From DASTFY01 sp963829955 (lineage in GTDB: Bacteria > Actinomycetota > Acidimicrobiia > Acidimicrobiales > Ilumatobacteraceae): a DNA stretch of 64,000 nt. Both the position numbers and the translations under genes were made by a program. The notes beneath the pieces were generated by a model that was not told the origin of the DNA, did no database searches, and was given only the letters and a program-made list of their open reading frames with translations. Positions 8,335 to 17,798 of this stretch are shown in pieces. The stretch is taken from assembly GCA_963829955.1 (NCBI GenBank), contig CAWHKS010000005.1, positions 62,001 to 126,000 of the forward strand, written 5' to 3'. Within the stretch, counting starts at the first letter, position 1. Each line of letters opens with the position of its first letter.

Positions 8335-9714
8335 TCACGGCTGGCCCGTCTGGATCACGATGGCGGTGACGATCAACCCCACGATCAGCGAGGCGACCGC
8401 CGCCCGGCGGCGTCCACTCCGCAGCGCGGCGTCGATGGCGACCGCCGCCACGAGAACGACGCCGACCACGATGTCCTGCGACGGTGAGTCGATCCTCAAC
8501 AGCACCATGCCCGAGCGCAGCGACTGCATGATGATCGCGCCCAGTACGGCACCCGGGACCGTGCCGATGCCGCCGGAGAACGACGTGCCGCCGATGACCG
8601 CCGCGGCGATGACGTCCAGCTCGTTCTGGACACCGAGGTTGGTCACCGCCGAGTTGAGCCTCGCCGTCTGGATGGCGGAGCTCACGGCGACCAGGACACC
8701 CATGAGGACGAAGGTGAGCATCACCGTCCGGCGGGTGTTGATGCCGCTCAGCTCGGCGGCCTCGGGGTTGCCGCCGTACGCGTACACATAGCGGCCGAAG
8801 CGACGGCGCCGGGAGAGATAGGTCATGATCAGCGTCACGCCGATCAGGATCACGACGGGATAGGCGACACCTGTCGCTTCTCCCGTGACGGGCGAGGTGT
8901 ACCGGTTGGCGATGAGCGCGACGCCGGCGACGACGGCCCCGCAGCCCACGACACCCAGCCCGACGTCGAACCACATCGGCCGCACGGCCAGGTCATAGCG
9001 GCGGCGACGCCGACGGGACAGCAGGATGCTGAGCACGATGCCGCCACAGGCGAGGATCGCCAGCAACCAGCTCCGCCAGTCGCCGAGCGCGCCCGTGGCG
9101 CCACCACCGAGGCGCTGGAACGTCTCGTTGAGCGGGGCGAGCGTCTGCCCTTGCTTGCCACCGGTGCGGAAGATGGCACCTCGCCAGACGAGGAAGCCGC
9201 CGAGCGTCACGATGAACGAGGGCACCCCGCCGTAGGCGACGATGAACCCGGTCAGTCCGCCGATCAGCGCGCCCAGGACGACGCCGACCGCGAGGGCGAC
9301 CACCCACGACCAGGAGCTGCCCCGCATGCCCCCGATCGTGATGTCCAGACCGAAGAACGCGATGACCCCATCGGTCTGGACGAGCGCCATCGTGTAGCCG
9401 AGGAAGCCCAACAACGAGCCCACGGAGAGGTCGATGTTGCGCGAGACGATGATCAGGACCATGCCCGTCGCCATGATGGCGATGGACGTGCTCTGTACGG
9501 ACAGGTTCCACAGGTTCCGGGCGGTCAGGAAGCCGCCGTCGGAGCGGATGTTGAAGGCGATCCAGATGACCGCCAGCGCGATCAGCATGCCGAACAACCG
9601 GGTGTCCAGCTCGGTGTCGGCCACCACCGAACGCCACGAGCGGGCCGGCGCGGAGGCCGGTGGGCTCGGGCTTCCCATTGTCGCCGGTTGGTCGGGCGAA
9701 CGAACCTCAGTCAT
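8335..9714 (-). CDS. Sugar ABC importer permease (XylH/RbsC-like)
   Basis: This is an integral membrane subunit of 459 residues with roughly ten or more hydrophobic helices. Family signatures are GMVLIIVSRNIDLSVGSLLG early and NTRRTVMLTFVLMGVLVAVS plus IAAAVIGGTSFSGGIGTVPG late; the latter is the conserved coupling region of CUT2 permeases such as XylH and RbsC. The central insert around LLSRRRRRRYDLAVRPMWFD, with an extra helix pair, is longer than in RbsC and resembles XylH. ATG 9714 gives a plausible cytoplasmic N-terminus before the first helix. It sits between the ATPase and binding-protein genes of one operon. About 150 bases separate it from the upstream binding-protein gene, including GC-rich inverted bases that could attenuate transcription. 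Confidence 0.88.
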   Translation of the reverse strand: MTEVRSPDQPATMGSPSPPASAPARSWRSVVADTELDTRLFGMLIALAVIWIAFNIRSDGGFLTARNLWNLSVQSTSIAIMATGMVLIIVSRNIDLSVGSLLGFLGYTMALVQTDGVIAFFGLDITIGGMRGSSWSWVVALAVGVVLGALIGGLTGFIVAYGGVPSFIVTLGGFLVWRGAIFRTGGKQGQTLAPLNETFQRLGGGATGALGDWRSWLLAILACGGIVLSILLSRRRRRRYDLAVRPMWFDVGLGVVGCGAVVAGVALIANRYTSPVTGEATGVAYPVVILIGVTLIMTYLSRRRRFGRYVYAYGGNPEAAELSGINTRRTVMLTFVLMGVLVAVSSAIQTARLNSAVTNLGVQNELDVIAAAVIGGTSFSGGIGTVPGAVLGAIIMQSLRSGMVLLRIDSPSQDIVVGVVLVAAVAIDAALRSGRRRAAVASLIVGLIVTAIVIQTGQP

Positions 9715-9864
9715 CCATCACGCCTTCTCGTGAGCGGATCGCCAGCTGCCATCCTCGGTTCACCGCCAATGACGGCTTACAGACCGGGTGGGTGAGCGTG
9801 GCACGCGCCCCCGCCCAGGAGAACCCTGAGCGGTGGGCGCGCTCCACCACGCTTGCGGAAGGGG

Positions 9865-11022
9865 TCAGGGACAGACAGCCACCGAGCCCGCTTCGACGCC
9901 CTGGCACACGTTGGCCGTGTCGGTCCAGCCCGCGTCGATGACTACGTCGAGGTTGTCCTGGGTGATGGGAAGCGGCGTGAGCAGGATCGACGTCACGTCG
10001 ATGCCCCCAGGCGTCGTGAACGGCGCGGTGTCGGCCACGGCGGACACGTCCGGGTTGGCGCACAGCTGGACGGCGGCCTCACCGGCAGCCGTGCCCAGCT
10101 CACGGGCATCCTTCCAGACACTCACGGCCTGCGTGCCGAGGGCGACCCGGTTGAGGGCCGCCTGGTCACCGTCCTGCCCGGAGACCGGCACCTGACCGGC
10201 TAGACCCTGGGCCTGGAGGGCAGCCACCACACCGCCGGCCATGCCGTCGTTCTCCGAGAGAATGGCCTGGACGTCGTTGTTGGCGGCGGTCAGGAACTGC
10301 TCGGTCTGGGTCTGTGCGATGGCCGGATCCCAGTTGTCGGTGTAGGTCTCGCCGACGATCGTGATGTCACCAGCCGTCACAGCCTCACCGATGATCTCCT
10401 CGTAACCGGCACGGAGGAAGTCGGCGTTGGCATCGGCCTGGTTGCCCTTAATGATGATGTAGTTGCCGCTCGGCACCAGGTCGAAGATGGTCTGGGCCTG
10501 CAGCCGTCCGACCTCGACGTTGTCGAACGTGATGTAGAGCGCGTTCTCGTCCTCGATGAGGCGGTCATAGGCGATGACCGGGACCCCGTTCGAGATGGCG
10601 CTGGCGACCGACGGCTTCACCGCGGTGCCGTCTTGCGCGAGGACCACGAGCACGTTGGCGCCCTGGGACATGAGGTTCTCGATGTTGCTCGCCTGCGTCT
10701 CGGCCGAGGACTTGGCGTCGTTCGAGATGTACGTGCCGCCACCCGCTTCGACAGCCGCCTTGATCGCCGGCTCATCGAACTTGGCCCAGCGCTCTTCCTG
10801 GTAGTTGTTCCAGGAGACACCGACCACGCAATCGCCCCCGGCAGCGCCTGCGGCGGTCGTGTCGCCACCAGCGGCCGCGGTCGTCTCGCCGCCGGCCGCG
10901 GCGGTCGTCTCAGCGCCACCGGCAGCGGTCGTGTCGGCACTGTCGCCATCGTCGTCACTGCCACATGCGGCCATTACCAGGGCTGCGCCCATAACGAGCG
11001 GTACCCATCGACGAACCTTCAT
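9865..11022 (-). CDS. Sugar-binding lipoprotein of the ABC importer (XylF-like)
   Basis: A periplasmic-binding-protein-type lipoprotein of 385 residues. The n-region KVRRW, hydrophobic LVMGAALVMAAC and lipobox Cys-20 mark it for lipidation. A low-complexity Thr/Ala/Gly linker (TTAAGGAETTAAAGGE and so on) tethers the ligand domain. VGVSWNNYQEERWAKFDEPA, the MSQGANVLVVLAQDGTAV loop and SGQDGDQAALNRV match D-xylose-binding proteins of the peripla_BP_4 family. ATG 11022 has an excellent ribosome site (AAGGGGGAGGGG) upstream; an in-frame GTG at 11196 lacks family homology. It is the promoter-proximal gene of the leftward sugar operon, divergent from the unbU-like gene at 11177. Its high expression relative to the membrane subunits is expected for this class. 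Confidence 0.88.
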   Translation of the reverse strand: MKVRRWVPLVMGAALVMAACGSDDDGDSADTTAAGGAETTAAAGGETTAAAGGDTTAAGAAGGDCVVGVSWNNYQEERWAKFDEPAIKAAVEAGGGTYISNDAKSSAETQASNIENLMSQGANVLVVLAQDGTAVKPSVASAISNGVPVIAYDRLIEDENALYITFDNVEVGRLQAQTIFDLVPSGNYIIIKGNQADANADFLRAGYEEIIGEAVTAGDITIVGETYTDNWDPAIAQTQTEQFLTAANNDVQAILSENDGMAGGVVAALQAQGLAGQVPVSGQDGDQAALNRVALGTQAVSVWKDARELGTAAGEAAVQLCANPDVSAVADTAPFTTPGGIDVTSILLTPLPITQDNLDVVIDAGWTDTANVCQGVEAGSVAVCP

Positions 11023-11176
11023 GTACCCCTCCCCCTTTCGATGAGCCGCGGACGTACACCGGCCGCGGAGCGAGCGCAGTGTAGCCCGTCGCCCACGCGG
11101 GGTCGTGTTCCGACGACCTGCCCGGTGCCGGCGGTCGTAGGATGCGCCCCGACGACCGGGCCAACGGGGGGAGGAT

Positions 11177-12767
11177 GTGACCAGCCGGACGCTCACGCTC
11201 GGCGGGACCGCCTACCCCGTGCTCCTGCCGAAGGCCCGCGACTCGCGCCTGCACGTCGCCGCGGTCATCGTCACGATCCACGTCCTCGGACAGCTCGGGC
11301 TCGGCTTCCAGGTCAGCGTGCCGCAGATCCTCGCCGCCATCCTCAGCTGCGCGGTGATCGAGGTGGCGATCACCTTCCGGAGGACGCGGTCGTTCGTGTG
11401 GCCGGCGAGCGCGATGTTGACCGGGAGCGGCGTGGCGCTGATCCTGCGGGTCCCGGGGACACCGTCCGACGAGCCCTGGTCCACCTACTCCTGGTACGTG
11501 TTCGCCGCGGTCGCCGCGTTCTCCCTACTGACGAAGTACGTCATCCGCTACCGCGGCTCGCACATCTTCAACCCGTCGAACATCGGCCTGGTGATCGCGT
11601 TCATCGTGCTCGGCGAGACGCGCGTCGAACCGCTCGACTTCTGGTGGGCGCCGCTGAACGCGTGGATGCTCACGGCCTACGCGGTCATCCTCGTGGGCGG
11701 CTTCCTGATAACCGCCCGGCTCCGCCTGCTCGCCGTCGCCGCCACCTTCTGGATCACCCTCGCCGCCGCGGTCGGGATCCTGGCCGCCTTCGGGCACTGC
11801 ATGACGGCCCGGTGGGCCTTCGCACCCGTCTGCGGCTTCGACTTCTGGCGGGTGATCGTCATCTCCCCCGAAGTGCTCATTTTCATGTACTTCATGATCA
11901 CGGACCCCAAGACCGTCCCAGCCGGACGGGTCGGTCGCGTGGTGTTCGGGTTCCTGGTCGCCATCGTCAGCACGCTCCTCATGGCGCCCCAGTCCGAGGA
12001 GTTCGGCACCAAGGTCGCGCTGCTCGGCGGTCTCGTGCTCGTCTGCGCGATCCGGCCCCTGATCGACCGTTGGGCTCCCGAGCCGGGATCGGAGGCGGAC
12101 GACGTCCGGCGGTGGGCCGGAGGTCTCGTGAACGGTGGGCAGGCGGGTCCCGGTCTCCTCGGTGGTGCCGTCCGGGTGGCGCTGCTCGCCCTCGCCATCG
12201 TCGTCGTCGGGTCGGGCATCGTGGCCGCCGGTTCGCCCACGCGGGGTCGTCGCCCCCGACACGGCCGACATCCTGGGCCGTGTGCCCCACGACGTGGACC
12301 CGGCAACCTTCCCGTCGATCACCGTCCAGCAGGACGTCGCCGACTGGAACCACGAGATCGCAGGGCCGGGGGTCCGCGAGCTCGTCCTGACCCTGGCCGA
12401 GAACCTGGAGCTGGAGCGCCAGGCACTACGCCGATCGGATCCCGAGATCCTCGAAGCCGTCGACCACGGGGACCGCCTCGACGAGATGCGGGCGCGGCTC
12501 GAGGAGGCCGAGGCCACCGGCACGACGGTCGTCGAGCACTACCAGATCGACGACGTCAACGTGACCCTTCTCGTCCCGTTCGGCCGGCAGGACGGCCTCA
12601 GCCTCGGCCTCGACTCCCGGGGCACCGTGACCACCGAGACCTACGCCGCCGACGGCCAGCTGCAGGCGCAGGAGACATCGCCGTTCGCCGAGATGTTCGT
12701 CCTCCGGCGGGCCACGGGCGGGCGCTGGCTCAACGTCGCCGTCCTGCCTCCGCCAGCCGACGACTGA
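11177..12767 (+). CDS. UnbU-like RnfD-fold membrane protein, one apparent frameshift
   Basis: GTG 11177 follows GGGGGGAGGA. The N-terminal ~330 residues carry about ten hydrophobic helices with RGSHIFNPSNIGLVIAFIVL and ISPEVLIFMYFMITDPKTVP. These match the RnfD/NqrB-like domain of UnbU proteins, found in enediyne clusters and elsewhere beside UnbV. RnfD subunits bind FMN covalently at a Thr and take part in electron-driven ion transport; the role of UnbU is not established. The frame breaks at GGGG, 12243-12246: dropping one G joins IVAAGSPTR to VVAPDTADILG and a ~170-residue soluble tail ending at 12767. The stop overlaps the next start (TGATG). Corrected length is about 530 residues. A sequence error is as likely as a real mutation. 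Confidence 0.7.
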
Positions 12768-14408
12768 TGCCGAAGCGCGGGCGTGCTCCGGCGATCGTCA
12801 TCGGCGGCCTCGTCGCCGCGCTCATCGCCGCCACCGGCATCGCGCTCGCCCTCGCGCGCCGGTGGAGACGCCGGGGAGCCCGGCGCACCGCACTTCGTGG
12901 AGGAGGCGCAAGCAGCCGGGATCGACCACGTGTACGACGGCGAGTTCGAGCACTTCGTCGGTGGCGGCGTGGCCGCGTTCGACTGCGACGACGACGGACG
13001 CCCCGAGCTGTACCTGGCCGGGGGGAGCGAACCGGCCGCGCTCTACCGGAACGAGAGCCCGATCGGGGGCGCGACGCGGTTCGCGCGGCTGCCGTCGCCG
13101 TCCACCGACCTGAACGCGGTCACCGGGGCCTACCCGCTCGACATCGACAGCGACCGCACGATGGACCTCGTCGTCCTGCGCCGCGGCGGCAACGTCGTGC
13201 TCCGGGGTCTGGGTGACTGTCGCTTCGAACCGGCCAACGACCAGTTCGGCATCGACGGCGGCGAGGCCTGGACGGCCGCGTTCAGCGCCACCTGGGAGGG
13301 GGCGAACGCGCTCCCCACGCTCGCCTTCGGGAACTACCTCGTGCCGGGAACGACGGACTGCGACGACAGCCAGCTCGTCCGGCCCGACGCGGCCGGTGAC
13401 GCCTACGCCGCGCCGGAGCCGCTGACCCCCGGCTACTGCACGCTGTCCGTGCTGTTCAGCGACTGGGGCCGGTCGGGCCGTCGCGACCTGCGGGTGACGA
13501 ACGATCGCCACTACTACCTGGACGGGGAGGATCAGATGTGGCGCATCGACCCCGGCCAGCCACCGCGGTCCTACACCGAGGCCGACGGCTGGCGGCCCCT
13601 TCACCTGTGGGGCATGGGCATCGCCAGCCGGGACCTCACGGGCGACGGCTACCCGGAGATCTTCATCACCAGCCAGGGCGACAACAAGCTGCAGACCCTC
13701 TCCGACGGCCCCGAGCACCCCACCTACCAGGACATCGCGCTGGCCCGCGGCGTCACCGCGCAGCGTCCCGCCGTGGGCGGTGACGTGCTCCCGTCAACGG
13801 CGTGGCACCCGCAGTTCGAGGACGTCAACAACGACGGCTTCGTCGATCTGTTCGTGACCAAGGGCAACGTCGAGGCGCAGGTGGACTACGCCAGTCGCGA
13901 CCCGAGTGACCTCTTCCTCGGGCGCGCCGACGGCACCTTCGCGCCGGCGACGGAGGACGCCGGCATCGTCAGCTTCGAGCGGGCCCGCGGCGCCGCCATG
14001 GCCGATCTCAACCTGGACGGGATGCTCGACCTCGTCGTCGTGAACCGGCGCGAACCGGTGAAGGTGTGGCGGAACGTCGGCCAGGGCGACGCCGAGGGCG
14101 CCGTCCCGACTGGGCACTGGCTCGCCGTGCGCCTCGAGCAACCGGCGCCGAACGTCGACGCCATCGGCGCGTGGCTGGAGGTCCGGACCGACGACCTGAC
14201 CACGTCCAGGGAGGTCACCGTCGGCGGAGGCCACGCCAGCGGACAGGCGGGCTGGCTCCACACCGGGCTCGGCGACGCCACCGAGGCGGAGGTGCGCGTC
14301 CAGTGGCCGGACGGCGAGACCGGGCCGTGGATGCCGGTCGCGGCGGACAGTTTCGTGACGATCGAGCGAGGTGCGGCCCACGCCGTGCCGTGGCTCCCGG
14401 AGGGCTGA
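12767..14408 (+). CDS. UnbV-like FG-GAP/CRTAC1-type protein, one apparent frameshift
   Basis: ATG 12767 overlaps the upstream stop. It opens an N-terminal membrane anchor (GGLVAALIAATGIALALARR), which joins the main frame only if one G is removed from GGGG at 12873-12876. The body starts at PHFVEEAQAAGIDHVYDGEF. It contains several calcium-type FG-GAP/VCBS repeats: DCDDDGRPELYLAGG, DIDSDRTMDLVVL, DLTGDGYPEIFITSQGDN, DVNNDGFVDLFVTKGN and DLNLDGMLDLVVVN. The C-terminal domain with GWLHTGLGDATEAEVRVQWP is the ASPIC/UnbV domain. Such proteins are extracytoplasmic beta-propellers of unknown ligand. Pairing with the RnfD-like gene upstream is the classic UnbU-UnbV arrangement, here outside any visible enediyne cluster. 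The bulk of the protein is intact in one frame. Confidence 0.78.
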
Positions 14409-14410
14409 CG

Positions 14411-15814
14411 ATGAGCAAGATGGGCTTGACCAGGGCACACCTGGCCGACGTGTCGCTTCCGGACTTCGGGATGCCGGCCGGCGAGCCGGTGCTCCCGCCG
14501 GAGCTCTACGCGGCCCGGATGGATCGGCTGCGGGCGGGGATGGGCGAGCGGGGCTACGACCACCTCGTCGTCTGGGGCGACCGGGAGCACAGCGCCAACC
14601 TCTCCTACCTGACCGGGTTCGACCCACGGTTCGAGGAGGCCATCCTCATCCTCGGGCGCACCGACGGGCCCGTCGAGCAGCCGGCGATCCTCGTGGGCAA
14701 CGAGTGCTATGGGATGGCCGAGGCCGCCCCGCTCCCGATGCGGCTGGTGCGCTTCCAAGACCTGAGCCTGCCGAGCCAGCCCCGCGGGGAGTCGAGCCCA
14801 CTGCCGGACATCTTCCGCGAGGAGGGCATCGGATCCGGGAGCCGGGTGGGCGTGATCGGCTGGAAGACCTACGCCCGGCGCACGTCGATGGAGGCACCGG
14901 CGTTCCTGGTCGACGAGCTGCGTGACACCGTCGGCGCGGCCGGGCTGGTGGAGAACGCCACGGACCTCCTCATCGACCCCGCCGAGGGGCTGCGGGTGCT
15001 CAACGAGGTCGAGCAACTGGCCGCGTTCGAATGGTCCGCGTGCCAGACGTCGCGCGCGGTCGGCGCCGTGCTCGACGGCCTCCGGCCCGGCATGACCGAG
15101 CGGGAGGCCGCGCAGCTCCTGGCCTGGAACGGGGCGCCGCTCTCCTGCCACCTCATGCTCACGGCCGGACCGAGGGCCCGGTACGGGCTGCTCAGTCCCG
15201 GCGACCGCCCGATCGAGCGCGGCGACCCGTTCACCATCGCCTTCGGGATCTGGGGGGCCCTCAACTGCCGGGCCGGGTTCGTGGTCGATGACGCATCGGA
15301 GCTGCCGGACGGCGTGCAGGACTACGTCGATCGGCTCGTCGCGCCGTACTTCGAGACGGTCGCCGAATGGTACGGCGCCCTCCACGTCGGGCAGGTGGGC
15401 GGCGCGCTACAGGAGATCGTCGACCGCCGCCTCGGCGACCCGTTCTTCGGGATCTTCATCAATCCCGGGCACCAGCTCCACCTCGACGAGTGGGTCAACT
15501 CGCCGGTCTTCCCGGACTCGACGATCGAGTTGCGCTCAGGCACGGCGCTGCAATGCGACATCATCCCGGCCACCGGCACGCCGTACTTCACCACCAACAT
15601 CGAGGACGGCGTCGCGCTGGCCGACGAGCCGTTGCGTGCCGAGCTCGCCGCTCGCTACCCCGACGCGTGGCAGCGGATCCAGGCGCGGCGGAGGTTCATG
15701 ACGGACACACTCGGCATCGACCTGCACCCCGATGTGCTGCCGTTCTCGAACCTGGCCGCCCATCTCCCACCGTTTCTCCTGCGGACGGACCGCGCGATGA
15801 CCCTCGCCGCTTGA
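14411..15814 (+). CDS. M24/creatinase-fold protein, metal ligands not conserved
   Basis: This 467-residue protein has the N-terminal creatinase-type domain (MDRLRAGMGERGYDHLVVWG, SANLSYLTGFDPRFEEAILIL) and a C-terminal pita-bread domain. The usual metallopeptidase ligands (Asp, Asp, His, Glu, Glu) are largely replaced: IAFGIWGALNCRAGFVVDD lacks the first Asp pair, and the HEPP motif reads LHLDEWVNSPV. His in NPGHQLHLDE is retained, as in creatinase-type members that act without metal. A hydrolase of a small C-N compound, or a non-catalytic homologue, is therefore more likely than a proline peptidase. ATG 14411 starts two bases after the unbV-like stop, so the three genes 11177-15814 probably form one transcript. 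Confidence 0.72.
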   Translation: MSKMGLTRAHLADVSLPDFGMPAGEPVLPPELYAARMDRLRAGMGERGYDHLVVWGDREHSANLSYLTGFDPRFEEAILILGRTDGPVEQPAILVGNECYGMAEAAPLPMRLVRFQDLSLPSQPRGESSPLPDIFREEGIGSGSRVGVIGWKTYARRTSMEAPAFLVDELRDTVGAAGLVENATDLLIDPAEGLRVLNEVEQLAAFEWSACQTSRAVGAVLDGLRPGMTEREAAQLLAWNGAPLSCHLMLTAGPRARYGLLSPGDRPIERGDPFTIAFGIWGALNCRAGFVVDDASELPDGVQDYVDRLVAPYFETVAEWYGALHVGQVGGALQEIVDRRLGDPFFGIFINPGHQLHLDEWVNSPVFPDSTIELRSGTALQCDIIPATGTPYFTTNIEDGVALADEPLRAELAARYPDAWQRIQARRRFMTDTLGIDLHPDVLPFSNLAAHLPPFLLRTDRAMTLAA

Positions 15815-15825
15815 TCAGGCTGATG

Positions 15826-16814
15826 TCACGCGGTGACGGACGCCAGGATCCGCTCGAGCACCACCATGTTCGCGACGGCGTCCGACGGCGGCGTCGGCAC
15901 CGGCTCCCCTGATCGGATGGCGGCCGAGAAGGCGTCGCACTGCTCGGCGTACTGATCGGCCGGCGGGATCTCGATGATCTCCATGCCGGGCTCGACCGGC
16001 GGTGAACCACCAGCGGCACGGATGATGCGCGTCGGCCGATCGGGCGGGATGTTGAACGGGATCTCGACCAGCAGCCGTCCCTCGGTCCCCATGAGGTGGA
16101 CCCGCTGATCGTCCTCGAGCTGGGTCGAGCACGTGAACGTGGCGTGCCTGCCGCCGAAGTCGAGCACCGCGGACGTGAGCGCGTCGGTGCCGAAGCTCGG
16201 GTCCCGGCGCACCACCCCGGCCACCGTGACGGGTTCGGCGTCGAACATCATCCTCGCCACGTTGACGGGGTAGCAGCCGATGTCCATGAGCGCTCCACCG
16301 CCGAAGTCGGTCACGTTGCGGATGTTGGCAGGATCGAGGTTGCGGTAGGAGAAGAAGGCCTGGATCGCCTCCAGCTCGCCCACCGCACCGTCCCGCACGA
16401 GCTCCCGCACCCGGACCCACAGCGGATGCAGCCGGTACATGAACGCCTCCATGAGGGCCACGCCCGCTGCTTGGCAGCCGTCGACCATCTCCTGCGCCTC
16501 CGCGGACGACATCGCCAGCGGCTTCTCGCACAGCACGTGCTTGCCGGCGGCGGCCGCCCGCAACGTCCAGGGGGCGTGGAGGTGGTTCGGCAGCGGGATG
16601 TAGACGGCCTCGATGTCCGGATCGTCGAGGATCTCCTGGTAACCGCCGTAGGACTTGGGGATGCCCAGCTCGGCGGCCGCGGCAGTGGCGCGGGGCTCAT
16701 CCGCGAAGCGATCGCCGTGACGTCGCACAGCTTCGACCGCTGCATCGCCGGGATCACCTTGTTCACCGCGATCGACGCGCAGCCGAGGACTCCCCACCGC
16801 ACCCGTTCGGTCAC
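15826..16814 (-). CDS. Gfo/Idh/MocA-family oxidoreductase, one apparent frameshift
   Basis: An NAD(P)-dependent oxidoreductase. The Rossmann start VRWGVLGCASIAVNKVIPAM begins at GTG 16814. It continues to DVTAIASR, then joins DEPRATAAAAELGIP in the next frame if one G (C on the plus strand, 16701-16702) is restored. The rest is intact to the stop at 15826, with the family EKP motif in HVLCEKPLAMSS and the active-site stretch GGGALMDIGCYPVNVARMM. Corrected length is about 330 residues, normal for the family. The closest-looking group includes NADP-dependent D-xylose 1-dehydrogenase and dihydrodiol dehydrogenase, which would fit the sugar importer 5 kb away, but substrate assignment is inference. 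It diverges from the MarR-GNAT gene. Confidence 0.8.
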
Positions 16815-16863
16815 GGCGACGTCATACCACGCCCCTCCTGCCGGACGTGGCGGAGGCAGATAT

Positions 16864-16877
16864 CTGACTAAGGTCAG
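16864..16877. promoter_or_regulatory. Probable MarR operator in the Gfo/Idh-MarR divergent promoter
   Basis: Perfect inverted repeat CTGAC-taag-GTCAG, embedded in the longer imperfect palindrome ATATCTGACTAAGGTCAGCG and ending four bases before the ATG of the MarR-type gene at 16882. MarR proteins bind 15-25 bp palindromes of this kind over their own promoter. The location between divergent genes suggests control of both. Confidence 0.6.
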
Positions 16878-16881
16878 CGAT

Positions 16882-17798
16882 ATGGAGCCTGATGGGGTCG
16901 AGGTCGTCCGACGGTTCAACCGGGTCGTCACGCAGCGGATCGGCGCGCTCGACGAGGAGTACCTGGCCCGGGGCCGGCCCCTCGGCGCGTCCCGCCTCCT
17001 GTGGGAGATCGGCGCCGGGGACGACGGAGGTGGCGCGGATGGCGAGGACGCCGCCGAGGTCCGAGCGTTGCGCCACCGGCTCGAGCTGGACTCGGGCTAC
17101 CTGAGCCGGCTCCTACGCCGGCTGGAGGCGGACGACCTCGTCACCGTCGACGCCGGCCCGGGCGACGGCCGGCGGCGCGAGGTCCGCCTGACGGAGGCCG
17201 GCCGCGCCGAGCGTGCCGTGCTCGACGAGCGCAGCGACGCGCTGGCCTGGTCCGTGCTCGACGCCCTGGACCCACCACGCCGGGCCGAGCTGGTCGCCGC
17301 CATGTCGACGGTCGTGCGGTTGCTGACAGCAGGCGCCGTCCGCGTCACGGTCGAGGACCCTGCCAGCGCTGGCGCGCAGGTCTGCATGCGCTCGTACTTC
17401 GCCGAGCTGGACGCGCGCTTCCACACCGGCTTCGATCCTGCCCGCGCCCTCCCGGTGGACGCCGACGAGCTGGTCCCACCGCGAGGGCTGCTCCTGGTGG
17501 CCCGCCTGCACGGAGAGCCCGTGGGATGCGGGGCGCTGAAGCTGCACCGCGACAGGATCGCGGAGATCAAGCGCCTCTGGGTGTCACCCGCGACGCGGGG
17601 GTTGGGCGTGGGACGGCGGCTCCTCGCGAGCTCGAGCAGCACGCGGCCGACCGGGGCGCGAAGCGGACGAGGCTCGACACCAACCGCACGCTGACCGAGG
17701 CGATCGCTCTGTACCGGAAGGACGGCTACCGCGAGGTGTCGCCGTTCAATGGCGAGCCGTACGCTGACCACTGGTTCGAGAAGACGTTGGAACGGTGA
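16882..17798 (+). CDS. MarR-GNAT fusion (regulator plus N-acetyltransferase), one apparent frameshift
   Basis: Residues ~5-150 form a MarR winged helix (LGASRLLWEIG, LDSGYLSRLLRRLEADDLV, GDGRRREVRLTEAGRA). Residues ~165-300 form a GNAT acetyltransferase (PRGLLLVARLHGEPVGCGAL, IAEIKRLWVSPATRGLGVGRRLL, where GLGVGRR is the acetyl-CoA P-loop). At 17628 one G appears missing; adding it joins GRRLLA to ELEQHAADRGAKRTRLDTN, which runs to the stop at 17798 with ALYRKDGYREVSPFNGEPYADHWFEK. This MarR+GNAT architecture is known in actinobacteria, where it may acetylate small amines under ligand control; the substrate is unknown. The operator at 16864-16877 suggests autoregulation. The stop overlaps the next start (GTGATG). 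Confidence 0.8.

Noticed and set aside
10850..10940. Short repeats in the sugar-binding lipoprotein
   Set aside because: The repeated GCGGTCGTCTC-type units encode the Thr/Ala/Gly linker after the lipobox, a common feature of such lipoproteins.
11177..15814. Part of an enediyne biosynthetic cluster
   Set aside because: Only UnbU/UnbV-like proteins are present. No polyketide synthase, thioesterase or other conserved enediyne gene is seen on either side.
14411..15814. Candidate MftE for the mycofactocin pathway
   Set aside because: MftE is of the creatininase family. This protein is of the unrelated creatinase/M24 fold and is 27 kb from mftA.
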